Part shown: one piece after another, positions 41,906 to 50,005 of the stretch
How the letters are laid out: each line of letters opens with the position of its first letter
How positions within the stretch are numbered: the stretch's first letter is position 1
Source: JAEYXS01 sp943367715
Lineage (GTDB): Bacteria > Verrucomicrobiota > Verrucomicrobiia > Limisphaerales > JAEYXS01
Length of the DNA: 64,000 bases
Direction of reading: 5' to 3'
Assembly: GCA_943367715.1 (NCBI GenBank)
Contig: CALRJY020000010.1
Span: 112,402-176,401, forward strand
Made by a program: the position numbers and the translations under genes
The notes under the pieces: model-generated
Seen by the model: the letters and a program-made list of their open reading frames with translations, nothing else
Databases searched by the model: none
What the model was told of the DNA's origin: nothing

Positions 41906-43333
41906 TTACGCCATGATCCCCTTCACCGGCACACCGAAGTTATCTGTCAGACGGAAATCACGGCCATTGTAACGATACGTCAGCTTCTCATGATCGAAGC
42001 CCAGCAAGCCAAGGATCGTCGCGTGCAGATCGTGGATATGCACCTTGTTCTCCACCGCGCGCGCGCCGAATTCATCCGTGGCGCCATAGATCGTGCCGCC
42101 CTTCACGCCACCGCCTGCGAGCCATGTGCTGAAGGCCCGGCTGTTATGATCGCGACCCGGGTCCGCGTTGCCATTACGATCACGCGTCACCGTGCGACCG
42201 AACTCACCGCCCCACACCACGAGCGTGCTGTCCAGCAAGCCGCGCTGCTTCAAATCCTTCAGGAACGCCCCCACCGGCTGATCCACCTCACGCGCCTTCG
42301 CCGAGAGACGATCTTCCAAATCTTGATGATGATCCCAGCCGCCCTGCCACGCCTGCACGAAGCGCACCCCGCGCTCGATCAAGCGTCGCGCGATCAGCAT
42401 CTGCCGCCCTTGCGGCGTATTGCCATACATGTCGCGGATAGCCTGCGGCTCCTTCGAGATGTCGAAGGCATCCGTCGCCTCCGTCTGCATCTTGAACGCC
42501 ATCTCATACGCCTCCAACCGCGCTTCCAGTTGGATGTCCTTCTGGAGATTCTGGCTGTGCATGTAGTTCAGCTTGTGGATCAGATCGAGCTGCCGCCGCT
42601 GTTCCGTCTGGGAGGCATACTGGTTCTTGATGTTCTCGATCAAGTCCTCCACCCGTTGCGATGACGTGTTGATGCTCGTCCCTTGGAACACACCCGGCAG
42701 GAAAGACGATTGCCAGTTCTGCGTGCCACCCGGCGGCACACCACCGGGACGCAGCGAAATATATCCCGGCATGTTCTGGTTCACGCTGCCCAACCCGTAC
42801 AGCACCCAGGCACCCATGCTCGGTTTCGGGAGCCGCAGCGAACCCGTATTCATCATCACCGTCGCCACTTCGTGCGAAGGAATGTTCGTCCACATCGAGC
42901 GGATCACCGCCATGCTGTCCACATGCTCACCGATATTGGGGAACACCTCGCTCACCTCGATGCCCGATTTGCCCTTCTTCTCAAACTTGAACGGCGACGC
43001 GAGACCCACCCCATTCAGCCCCGGCAAATCTTTGCCGTCATTCGCAGTCAAGGCGGGCTTCGGATCCCACGTATCCACATGCGACGGCGCACCTTGCGCG
43101 AAGATATGCACCACTGCTTTGGCCTTCGCCGCCATCGGCGGAGCCTTCGGCGAGAGGGGTGATATGCTGGCCGCTTGCATGGACGATCCCAGCAACATCT
43201 CATCCGCCATCAACCCCGCCAGACCCAATACCCCCATGCCCATCCCGAACTTGTTCAGGAACTGGCGGCGGTTCACGATAAAATCCTCCGGACGGGCGGT
43301 ATGCTCGGCGAGATACTTGGCGGTTGGTTTCAT
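41906..43333 (-). CDS. DUF1501 protein with Tat signal
   Basis: 475 residues. Twin-arginine signal NRRQFLNKFGMGMGVLGLAG near residue 21. Fold of the alkaline-phosphatase/sulfatase superfamily (DUF1501): KAVVHIFAQGAPSHVDTWDPKPAL, VIRSMWTNIPSHEVATVMMNTGS, and GGEFGRTVTRDRNGNADPGRDHNSRAF near residue 375. No formylglycine motif. It is the first gene of the pair with PSD1. The promoter should lie in the 43334-43520 region. Substrate unknown. Confidence 0.9.
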   Translation of the reverse strand: MKPTAKYLAEHTARPEDFIVNRRQFLNKFGMGMGVLGLAGLMADEMLLGSSMQAASISPLSPKAPPMAAKAKAVVHIFAQGAPSHVDTWDPKPALTANDGKDLPGLNGVGLASPFKFEKKGKSGIEVSEVFPNIGEHVDSMAVIRSMWTNIPSHEVATVMMNTGSLRLPKPSMGAWVLYGLGSVNQNMPGYISLRPGGVPPGGTQNWQSSFLPGVFQGTSINTSSQRVEDLIENIKNQYASQTEQRRQLDLIHKLNYMHSQNLQKDIQLEARLEAYEMAFKMQTEATDAFDISKEPQAIRDMYGNTPQGRQMLIARRLIERGVRFVQAWQGGWDHHQDLEDRLSAKAREVDQPVGAFLKDLKQRGLLDSTLVVWGGEFGRTVTRDRNGNADPGRDHNSRAFSTWLAGGGVKGGTIYGATDEFGARAVENKVHIHDLHATILGLLGFDHEKLTYRYNGRDFRLTDNFGVPVKGIMA

Positions 43334-43479
43334 AAGCTGATCCTCAATTATTGCTCTGCCTCTGTTAGACGTTGGCCGGTAACGATAGGTTTCGCGCTAA
43401 ATAAGCAAAAAGTCTGGGTGTCGTTAGACCAAGTTATCCCCGCAAATACTTCCTGTAAACCGGTTTCTCTCAGCGTCCC

Positions 43480-43509
43480 TTTGAGCTTTGATTTTTGAAC
43501 TTTGAGCTT
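43480..43509. repeat. Short-period intergenic motif, 7-base units
   Basis: TTTGAGC, TTTGATT, TTTGAAC, TTTGAGC, TT: four units in perfect register. The same motif occurs at 48541-48564 just before glcD. Confidence 0.85.
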
Positions 43510-43701
43510 CATTTCATGTTCTATTCTTCATCTTCTGCACTCAGCATACTTGGGGGTGTAGGACATCCGCTGTCCTAGTGAATACTGTGAATAACTTTTA
43601 TTTTTGCATCGTAACAAATTAACTACCAGCCAGTTGTAAAATTATACCGCTTGGTAAGCTGAAAATTCCTCTCTGTAAAAAACCGTGTTTTCAGTACCTC
43701 A

Positions 43702-43821
43702 CCGGCTGCAAGCTGAAGGCTTGCCAGAAAGTAGCCGGAGGTCGAGGAGCGCCAGCGACGACACCTCCGGTAAGCCGCCCCAAAACCACGCACCCAGAAT
43801 GGGTGCCAGAAAACCACCACC
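43702..43821. repeat. Three-hairpin repeat unit, copy A
   Basis: Stems: GCAAGC/GCTTGC (43708-43724), CCGGAGGT/ACCTCCGG (43735-43770) and CACCC/GGGTG (43791-43805). GGCTTGCCAGAAAGTAGCCGG and the following GAGGTCGAGGAGC are identical in copy B. Confidence 0.9.
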
Positions 43822-43887
43822 CGACAACTGCCCCCTCAACTCCATGCGTCATTAAAAGTGAGTGACCCGCGGGATCCGCGACGAAGC

Positions 43888-43935
43888 ACGCGACCCGTGC
43901 CCCGACATCTGTGTCAGGGCCGGCAGTCCGCGACG
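43888..43935. repeat. 48-base dispersed module 2, copy 2
   Basis: 42 of 48 bases match 3047-3094 with no gap. The internal hairpin is weaker here (CCCCGAC/GTCAGGG). Confidence 0.85.
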
Positions 43936-43999
43936 TCCGCCCTGCCAACAACCGCCCCTCCCTCACCCCTTAGAAATCACCCACCTTTTCCTCCCCCCC

Positions 44000-44031
44000 A
44001 ACCTCGGCACATGTGTACTTCTGCCGAGGTT
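44000..44031. repeat. Hairpin AACCTCGGCA/TGCCGAGGTT, module 1 copy 2
   Basis: Ten-base-pair stem followed by TTCTACC, as at 2989-3016. Confidence 0.8.
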
Positions 44032-44054
44032 TTCTACCGTTTTCCCCATTCGAC

Positions 44055-44071
44055 GGACAAACTGTTTGTCC
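44055..44071. repeat. Hairpin GGACAAA/TTTGTCC, module 3 variant
   Basis: Perfect 7-bp stem with a 3-base loop. Next to it lies CGGTGAC/GTCACCG (44111-44129), another perfect 7-bp stem. Confidence 0.75.
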
Positions 44072-44160
44072 CACCAGACTCACAAGTCCTCTTTCCTAAC
44101 CTCCCTCAGTCGGTGACAAACCGTCACCGACTCCGAAGTTTGCCCCTCAGCAAAACCGCC

Positions 44161-44278
44161 CCCCGGCAAGCTGGAGGCTTGCCAGAAAGTAGCCGGAGGT
44201 CGAGGAGCGGCCAGCGACGACACCTCCGGTCACCCCGCAAAAAACACTCACCCAGAATGGGTGTCAGAAACCGCCACT
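44161..44278. repeat. Three-hairpin repeat unit, copy B
   Basis: Stems GGCAAGC/GCTTGCC (44165-44183), CCGGAGGT/ACCTCCGG (44193-44229) and CACCC/GGGTG (44249-44263). Compared with copy A the stems are kept and the loops and spacers vary. Confidence 0.9.
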
Positions 44279-44304
44279 CGCCCACAGCCCTCCCTCGCCA
44301 GTTG

Positions 44305-44541
44305 GTTACGAAATGTAACGACCTCAAAACCCCTCAACTCCCGGGTATGATTAAAAACGGGTGAGGCCGTTACTACGAGTCCCGGCAGGGACTTCCCGAA
44401 AATAGCCCACCATTTTTATGGTGGGTACGGCGTCCCTCACCACCCAAGTCCCGGCCGGGACGAAAGAAACTTTCGCTACGCACCCATACTCCCATCAACC
44501 GCTCAAATCATCGCCCCATTTCTTTCGTCCCTTCCGGGGTT
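44305..44541. repeat. Train of perfect small hairpins
   Basis: GTTAC/GTAAC (44305-44319), AGTCCC/GGGACT (44378-44393), CCCACCAT/ATGGTGGG (44406-44425), the 14-base palindrome GTCCCGGCCGGGAC (44448-44461) and CGAAAG/CTTTCG (44461-44475). TTTCTTTCGTCCC at 44519-44531 is the reverse complement of part of 44458-44470. Confidence 0.8.
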
Positions 44542-44681
44542 GGACCGGCGCGCACTTCAGACCGCCCTTGGCTCACCAGTTTGTAATCACACCCTCAACT
44601 CCCCGCCCACCACCAATTGGTTTGAAAAACTGAGTGGGGCGGTTATCGTCCAGCACCACAGGAACCCAATCCATTTCATCC

Positions 44682-45293
44682 ATGAAAACCGCCGGCACTC
44701 TTTGCGCCCTGCTGGGCCTGTTGTTCTTGTGCGGCTGCGCCACTTCACCCAAGGCAACGGCTATGCCTTCCTATCAAGGCACCACCCAGATCGCCGGACT
44801 GGGCACAGTCGCTTTCCCTCCGGGCGAGTGGCTTCTGGAATTCCGGCGCATCGAACCTTCCACCAGCAACTATCAACTACCCGACTACCATGTTTTCAAG
44901 CGCAAGGGTGATCGGCTGGAACGCCTCACCATCCTGCGCTACCTGCAGACAGATACTCCCAGACAGCTTGCACTCATGCTGGACACCGTCGGCGAAACGC
45001 TTGGCGACGGTGTGCCTTGGCCGGATAAGAAAGAGAAGAATCCCGTCGGCGAGATGTTCCCCTTGAGAACGGATCCAGCGGAGCCCAAATTAACTGAGCG
45101 ACATCTGGGATATTCTTTTATCCATTCCCTGCCGCAACCGGCTGCCTCGTGGATCTGCCACACCCACCTTTTCTTGCAAGATAACGCCGTCATCATCATC
45201 GCCCACGCCTCCACCTCTGTCATCACTCCCGAGGTAGTAAGCAAGGTGCAGTCCGGCTCTCGCTTTTTAAAAGTGGAGAGAAATACAAAATGA
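44682..45293 (+). CDS. Hypothetical lipoprotein, first gene of small-gene array 2
   Basis: 203 residues from the ATG at 44682. A lipobox LFLCGCA ends the signal peptide, with the acylated Cys near residue 17-19 (two Cys are close). The mature part has no known motif; it is mixed alpha/beta with a conserved-looking FPPGEWLLEFRRIEP near residue 45. The longer frame from 44634 is not used. It lies about 40 bases after the last repeat. Confidence 0.65.
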   Translation: MKTAGTLCALLGLLFLCGCATSPKATAMPSYQGTTQIAGLGTVAFPPGEWLLEFRRIEPSTSNYQLPDYHVFKRKGDRLERLTILRYLQTDTPRQLALMLDTVGETLGDGVPWPDKKEKNPVGEMFPLRTDPAEPKLTERHLGYSFIHSLPQPAASWICHTHLFLQDNAVIIIAHASTSVITPEVVSKVQSGSRFLKVERNTK

Positions 45294-45319
45294 AAAACCG
45301 TCACTAAACACTGCCGTCA

Positions 45320-45787
45320 ATGACTCCCCAACCCGCTGACATCATCGCCATGCGCGAAGGCCTTCGTCCGTTTCTGGACTTGGAATGGTTTGCTAAAGAT
45401 GAAGCCGGTAACTTGGCTGTTTTCACCTCGGCAGGTTTCGCGGCCGTCCCGCTTTGCGCCCTCAAGGATGTCGGTAATTTTCAGGCCCTCACTCTTGCGG
45501 TCCAGCAACTGCCAGCCACTTCAGCCAGCGTCCCCGTTTACTATCCGATTGATGAACTGGACCCAAGCTTTGCAGAGTTCGCTGCCCAAGGACTCTACGT
45601 CTATGATTGGGACCACCTGATAAGTTGGTATGAGCCAAACCTGCCTTACATTTTGATGGCCCGTCCACAAAACCCGATTCACTGGAAACAACTCGGCAAC
45701 GTACCTGCGCCGACCGATCTCCCCTTGCGCTTTGAAGCATCGCCCCGCATCACCATCGAAAATCATTTTAGCGAGCTGAATGTTTGA
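45320..45787 (+). CDS. Hypothetical protein, possibly immunity-like
   Basis: 155 residues, no signal peptide, acidic. The N-terminal pattern LEWFAKDEAGNLAVFTSAGFAAVP and the later QGLYVYDWD, then YILMARPQNPI, resemble a group of small proteins I associate with immunity to polymorphic toxins, by memory only. No toxin gene is adjacent. Fits well as a soluble alpha/beta protein. Confidence 0.55.
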   Translation: MTPQPADIIAMREGLRPFLDLEWFAKDEAGNLAVFTSAGFAAVPLCALKDVGNFQALTLAVQQLPATSASVPVYYPIDELDPSFAEFAAQGLYVYDWDHLISWYEPNLPYILMARPQNPIHWKQLGNVPAPTDLPLRFEASPRITIENHFSELNV

Positions 45788-45846
45788 CCGGACTTCTATT
45801 GATCTTCAAACGAAGACAAACTGTCACTACCTCCGGTAAACAACCT

Positions 45847-46347
45847 ATGTCAACGGACTCAAATCCCCCGCCAATTAAAAGTCGCCCTAAGGGTCGCTGG
45901 CGTTCCAACCTCCAAGCACTTGCCCTGATTGCCGTCGCCATGGTTTTGATCATCGCGTTCAGCCTGTTCCTCGTCTGGCTTCCACTTCCCATGAGGAAGG
46001 CTTCCGTGCCCAGTGAGCTGACGCAGTTTACCCCAGGCATCACCGCCTTCTATCGCTACGACCTCGGCGGCTTCATCGACACGGAATACCTCTGGCGCAT
46101 CGAAGCTCCACCCACCACCATTGCTGCGGTCGCCCACCAACTAAAACTGCTCCCGACCAACACCGTGCCCTCAACCTTCTACGCCATGTCCCCGATCGGC
46201 TGGCCCGATTCCCTGCCCACCGACGCCGAGGCCTTTCAGAGCAAGGACTTCCTCGGCGATGCGCGTGGCCAGGATGGGGTCCATTACTTTTTGCTCCACG
46301 ACAAACGTCAAGGCAAAGCCTACGTGTGGGTGAAGCAGAATTTCTGA
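45847..46347 (+). CDS. Membrane-anchored hypothetical protein
   Basis: 166 residues from the ATG at 45847; an upstream TTG at 45784 overlaps the previous gene and is not used. A basic N-terminus (KSRPKGRWRS) is followed by one membrane helix (about 22-45), which leaves about 120 residues outside. The exported part has aromatic-rich strands (YFLLHDKRQGKAYVWV at the end). Unknown family. The next gene starts three bases after its stop. Confidence 0.6.
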   Translation: MSTDSNPPPIKSRPKGRWRSNLQALALIAVAMVLIIAFSLFLVWLPLPMRKASVPSELTQFTPGITAFYRYDLGGFIDTEYLWRIEAPPTTIAAVAHQLKLLPTNTVPSTFYAMSPIGWPDSLPTDAEAFQSKDFLGDARGQDGVHYFLLHDKRQGKAYVWVKQNF

Positions 46348-46350
46348 ACC

Positions 46351-47052
46351 ATGCGCGAAAACCTCTCGAAGTTCTGCCGTTATTTCTCACTACTCCTGCT
46401 GGTACTGGGCATCATCCTCACCTGGCTTTGGTTGAAACAGGTCTTCGCCAAATATGTTGATGGCTGGGCCGCAATTGGCTTTCTCATTTTTGCCGTGCCC
46501 GTTTTGACCGCTGCCCTGCTCTTGGGCGTGCTGCCCAGCCTCATCCTCTACGTGCAGCATCAGGAACATCGGGATTTCAAAAGCCTGCTATTCAGCAGCG
46601 GGACCTTTCTCGTGCTGGTCGTCGAGATCATCTTCCTCCTCAATTTCCCGCCGGTCCAGATCATGTCCGAACCCGGAACTTCCTCTGCGGGCACTTGGGA
46701 GAACGACGCCCAGAACTGGCAGCGCGCTTTCAAGACCAACGCCGCCCCGGAGGTCACCGTGATCCATTCCAAATACTGGAAGTCAGACCATTTCACCGAA
46801 GAATTTATCTGGTTCTTCGAGATCAACGCCACGCCCGCTTGGCGGGAGGAGTTTCTGCAGAGTCGCGGTTTGAAACTCCTCTCTACCTCAGAGTCCCGCA
46901 CCTTTCGAGACAACCACAAGAGTGCGATAACTCCAGTCTGGTTCGCACCCGATCCAGTCGAACTCTACGACGTGTGGGGTGCCAGCCAACGCGGCTCCGT
47001 GTGGATCAATAAAACCAACGGCCACTTGCATTTTTTCGGGATGCAGCTTTGA
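46351..47052 (+). CDS. Membrane protein with three helices and exported domain
   Basis: 233 residues. Three hydrophobic helices (about 9-30, 38-67 and 78-98) are followed by an exported domain of about 130 residues rich in Trp (EEFIWFFEINATPAWREEF). Its C-terminal lines (AASQRGSVWINKTNGHLHFFG-like ending) are beta-rich, echoing the ending of the preceding protein. The two may be related or act together, given the 3-base spacing. No family recognised. Confidence 0.6.
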   Translation: MRENLSKFCRYFSLLLLVLGIILTWLWLKQVFAKYVDGWAAIGFLIFAVPVLTAALLLGVLPSLILYVQHQEHRDFKSLLFSSGTFLVLVVEIIFLLNFPPVQIMSEPGTSSAGTWENDAQNWQRAFKTNAAPEVTVIHSKYWKSDHFTEEFIWFFEINATPAWREEFLQSRGLKLLSTSESRTFRDNHKSAITPVWFAPDPVELYDVWGASQRGSVWINKTNGHLHFFGMQL

Positions 47053-47065
47053 TTTCACTCTGACG

Positions 47066-47671
47066 ATGAAAAATCCCGCCGTCCGCTACGTGCTTGTGCT
47101 GGGCCTTGTGGTCCTGGTCTTGTTTTTCCTCCCCGGGGTTAAGTTCGTCGAGCAGCCAGGTCTGCCTCCGCTGCAACAGATCAAACTCACCAAATCGGGC
47201 AGCCGCGTAAAAGAGATCACCCTCACTCTCCAGCCGCAGATCCAGCTCAGCAATGTCGTGAACCTCAGCATCTTCACCGGCTTCACCCCTTTTGGTTCCG
47301 TGGCGGATGCGCGTCGCCAGCATGGTGAACCGGAAGGTGTGCGTCCCGTCACGGAGATGGACGGCCTCAAGGCCTACATCTATCCCGTCGCCCAGGGCGA
47401 GATCGGCCTCCTTGAAGTCCTCACGGAATTCGGCATCGAATGCCAGCTATGGGCTTTTCCCACCAATCATTCGCCGGACGCCTTCCTCCTGGATGCCTCG
47501 CTGAAAAGCCAGCTCCTGCCGCACCTCCATCCGGCTGAAAGCACCCGCGTGAATATCCAGCGGGACACCAGCTATGGCGGCGTGGTCCTGAACATGAACC
47601 GCGCCCGCATCAGCTCCCTCATCCTGACCACCCACGACACCAACAGCCTCCCCGGCGAAGCGGTCCGGTGA
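47066..47671 (+). CDS. Exported hypothetical protein, array 2
   Basis: 201 residues from the ATG at 47066; the frame from 46979 overlaps the previous gene. One N-terminal membrane helix or signal anchor (VRYVLVLGLVVLVLFFLPG) precedes a soluble region with predicted strands. The middle has FTPFGSVADARRQHGEP, and the C-terminal end is strand-rich. Unknown function. The start lies 14 bases after the preceding stop, so co-transcription with 46351-47052 is likely. Confidence 0.6.
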   Translation: MKNPAVRYVLVLGLVVLVLFFLPGVKFVEQPGLPPLQQIKLTKSGSRVKEITLTLQPQIQLSNVVNLSIFTGFTPFGSVADARRQHGEPEGVRPVTEMDGLKAYIYPVAQGEIGLLEVLTEFGIECQLWAFPTNHSPDAFLLDASLKSQLLPHLHPAESTRVNIQRDTSYGGVVLNMNRARISSLILTTHDTNSLPGEAVR

Positions 47672-47698
47672 TTGACTGCTCCAGCACGCAGCGCATCC

Positions 47699-48160
47699 AT
47701 GCCCCATATTCTTGAAATCCTAATCGCCACCTCACCATCCTCCCCGATGGTCCCACAACCATCCATCCGCGCGATTCCCGGACGCGGTCTCGAAGGCGAC
47801 CGCTATTTCGCCGGCACCGGCACCTTCTCCCCCCATCCGCAGAAACCCGACTTCGAGATCACCCTCATTCAGCAAGAACACCTCGAAGCCTTCGCCTCGG
47901 CTTCCGGCATCCCCTTCACGTCGCGTGATGCCCGCCGCAATCTCGTCACCACCGGCATCGACCTAAATACCCTCGTCGGCCACGACTTCCAAGTCGGCTC
48001 CGTGAAACTCCGCGGCATCCGCCTCTGCGAACCGTGCAACTACCTCGCCAAGCAAACGCACCCCGAAGTCCTGCGCGGCCTCGTCCACAAAGGCGGCCTC
48101 CGCGCCCAGATAATTAGCGCAGGCGAAATCAATATAGGCGACAAGTTGTCTTTGGTTTAA
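47699..48160 (+). CDS. MOSC-domain protein
   Basis: 153 residues from the ATG at 47699. The MOSC pattern is clear: GRGLEGDRYFAG, DARRNLVTTGIDLNTLVG and the potential sulfur-carrying Cys in LCEPCNYL. MOSC domains act in molybdenum-cofactor sulfuration or detoxify N-hydroxylated compounds. This is the only member of array 2 with a recognisable function. Single-domain form like YiiM/YuaD, at lower certainty. Reads as cytoplasmic. Confidence 0.85.
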   Translation: MPHILEILIATSPSSPMVPQPSIRAIPGRGLEGDRYFAGTGTFSPHPQKPDFEITLIQQEHLEAFASASGIPFTSRDARRNLVTTGIDLNTLVGHDFQVGSVKLRGIRLCEPCNYLAKQTHPEVLRGLVHKGGLRAQIISAGEINIGDKLSLV

Positions 48161-48217
48161 TACGGTAAAACTTAAAATGGAAACTGATGCTGAAACTAGG
48201 GCGACTTGAGGGACATC

Positions 48218-48535
48218 ATGCACCACCTGTTTATCATGGCCACGAGTTACGATGGGTTGATGCTTATCCTGCAGATTCCATTCTCCCTCGTTTCCGCCGT
48301 CGTAGCCTTGATTCTGGCGTTCAGCAAACAGTCACGCTTTGCCTCCGTTGGGTTTGCAGTCTGTGCGATTCTATTCACGCTCGCCGGAGCTGCTTTGGAA
48401 GTGAAAAGCGTTGGCTTCCAGGTGTTCGGCTACTTGAATGAGCTTGGGATGCTGGGTGTCGCCCTCACCCCCATGATCCTTGCTTTATGCGTCATTTTGT
48501 TTGGCGCTAAACAGAACAGTCCGCCGCTCAAATGA
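48218..48535 (+). CDS. Small membrane protein, last gene of array 2
   Basis: 105 residues from the ATG at 48218, which has a GAGGG ribosome site five bases ahead; the TTG at 48206 is not used. Three hydrophobic helices (about 15-37, 42-62 and 74-96), ending in a short charged tail. No family recognised. Ends just before the short-period motif at 48541. Confidence 0.6.
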   Translation: MHHLFIMATSYDGLMLILQIPFSLVSAVVALILAFSKQSRFASVGFAVCAILFTLAGAALEVKSVGFQVFGYLNELGMLGVALTPMILALCVILFGAKQNSPPLK

Positions 48536-48540
48536 CGGTT

Positions 48541-48564
48541 TTTGAACTTTGAACTTTAAACTTT
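48541..48564. repeat. Short-period intergenic motif before glcD
   Basis: TTTGAAC, TTTGAAC, TTTAAAC, TTT: same 7-base unit as at 43480, ending 17 bases before the glcD start. Confidence 0.85.
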
Positions 48565-48581
48565 CCCCCCATTCTTGACCC

Positions 48582-49964
48582 ATGTCTCTGTCCGCTGAAC
48601 ATCTGCACGCCTTGCAAGCCATCGTCGGCCCGCAAAACGTCCTGACGAAACAGGAAGACCTCATCCCCTACGCCTTCGATGGCACCGCCGCCATGCTCCA
48701 GATGCCCGGCTGCGTCGTCTTCGTGGAAAGCACCGCGCACATCGTCGCCCTGCTGAAGTATGCGGACACGAACCGCCTCCCCGTCGTCACGCGCGGTTCC
48801 GGCACCGGCCTCAGCGGCGGCAGCCTCCCTTCGCCCGAATGCATCGTCATGTGCACCGTGCGCATGGATAAGATCCTCGAAGTGGATGAAGCGAATCTCA
48901 CCATCATGGTCGAGCCCGGCATCACCACCGTGAAGGTCGCCGAGGCCGCCGAGAAGGTCGGTCTCTTTTATCCGCCCGATCCCGGGTCCATGCGCATCTC
49001 CACCATCGGTGGCAATGTGGCGGAAAACTCCGGCGGCTTGCGCGGCTTGAAATACGGCGTCACGCGCAATTACGTCATGGGCCTCGAAGTCGTCTTGCCG
49101 AATGGCGAGATTCTCTGGACCGGTAACAAGTGCGTGAAAGACGTGGCCGGATATTCCCTGCGCGATCTCTTCATCGGCTCCGAAGGCACCCTCGGCGTCA
49201 TCACGAAAGTCCTGCTGCGCCTCATTCCCAAACCGCAGACGAAGAAGACGATGGTCGCCACCTTCGCCCGCATGGACCACGCCGCCGATGCCGTCTCCGC
49301 CATCATCGCCGCGAAGATCATTCCCTGCACCCTCGAGTTCCTCGACCGCATGACGATCCATTGTGTGGAAGATTACGCAAAGATTGGTCTGCCCTTGAAC
49401 TGCGAAGCACTCCTGCTCATCGAGACCGATGGCCACCCCGCCGTCGTCGCTGAGGAAGCCGAGAAGATGGAAGCCAAGTGCCGTGAATGCGGCTGCCTCG
49501 AAGTCATCGTCGCGAAAGACGATGCCGAAGCCACCCGTCTCGCCAGTGCGCGTCGTTCCGCCTTTTCCGCCCTCGCCCGCGTCGCCCCCACTACCATCCT
49601 GGAAGACGCCACCGTGCCGCGCAGTGAACTCGGCCGCATGATCCGCTTCGTGGAAGCCACCGCCAAGAAATACAACCTCCGCGTCGGCACCTTCGGCCAC
49701 ATGGGCGATGGCAACCTGCACCCCACCTTCCTCACCGACGAACGGAACAAAGAGGAGATGCACCGCGTGGAAGAAGCCTTCAAAGAGATCTTCGATGAAG
49801 CCATCCGCCTCGGCGGCACCATCACCGGCGAACACGGCATCGGCATGGCCAAGAAATCCTTCCTGCCCAAGTTCGCCGGCGATGCCTCGATGCGCGTGAT
49901 GCGCGAACTCCGCAAAGCCCTCGACCCCCACGGCACCCTGAACCCCGGCAAGATGTTCGATTAA
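48582..49964 (+). CDS. glcD: Glycolate / D-lactate oxidase FAD-binding subunit
   Basis: 460 residues. The FAD-binding PCMH domain has TRGSGTGLSGG (near residue 75) and YPPDPGSMRISTIGGNVAENSGGLRGLKYGVTRNYVMGLE. The C-terminal FAD-linked oxidase domain includes FGHMGDGNLHP (near 385) and the end TGEHGIGMAKK, then the usual ALDPHGTLNPGKMF. Length fits GlcD. The partner subunits GlcE and GlcF are not in this window, so it could act as a stand-alone D-2-hydroxyacid dehydrogenase. Oxidises glycolate or lactate to the 2-keto acid. Confidence 0.9.
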   Translation: MSLSAEHLHALQAIVGPQNVLTKQEDLIPYAFDGTAAMLQMPGCVVFVESTAHIVALLKYADTNRLPVVTRGSGTGLSGGSLPSPECIVMCTVRMDKILEVDEANLTIMVEPGITTVKVAEAAEKVGLFYPPDPGSMRISTIGGNVAENSGGLRGLKYGVTRNYVMGLEVVLPNGEILWTGNKCVKDVAGYSLRDLFIGSEGTLGVITKVLLRLIPKPQTKKTMVATFARMDHAADAVSAIIAAKIIPCTLEFLDRMTIHCVEDYAKIGLPLNCEALLLIETDGHPAVVAEEAEKMEAKCRECGCLEVIVAKDDAEATRLASARRSAFSALARVAPTTILEDATVPRSELGRMIRFVEATAKKYNLRVGTFGHMGDGNLHPTFLTDERNKEEMHRVEEAFKEIFDEAIRLGGTITGEHGIGMAKKSFLPKFAGDASMRVMRELRKALDPHGTLNPGKMFD

Positions 49965-50005
49965 ACTTACTCCGCACTTAACCGGATAGACATTGTCAGG
50001 TCATC

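Larger units (their letters stand above)
43334..44681. other. Gene-free region of 1.35 kb full of hairpin repeats
   Basis: No credible coding frame. 43334-43660 holds the DUF1501 promoter region and a 7-base-period motif. From 43702 on, the region is built from hairpins: two copies of a three-hairpin unit (43702-43821 and 44161-44278), the 48-base module (43888-43935), module 1 (44000-44031), module 3 (44055-44071) and a train of other perfect small stems up to 44541. Three copies of CCCTCAACTCC (43833, 44331, 44592) are each followed by an A-run and GTGAG or TGAG. Gene array 2 begins right after it. Confidence 0.75.

Noticed and set aside
43702..44541. CRISPR array
   Set aside because: Repeats are not evenly spaced, units are structured over 100 bases, and no cas genes are in the window.
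48528..49931. Long minus-strand frame opposite glcD
   Set aside because: Shadow frame, His/Asp/Gly-rich, no motifs.
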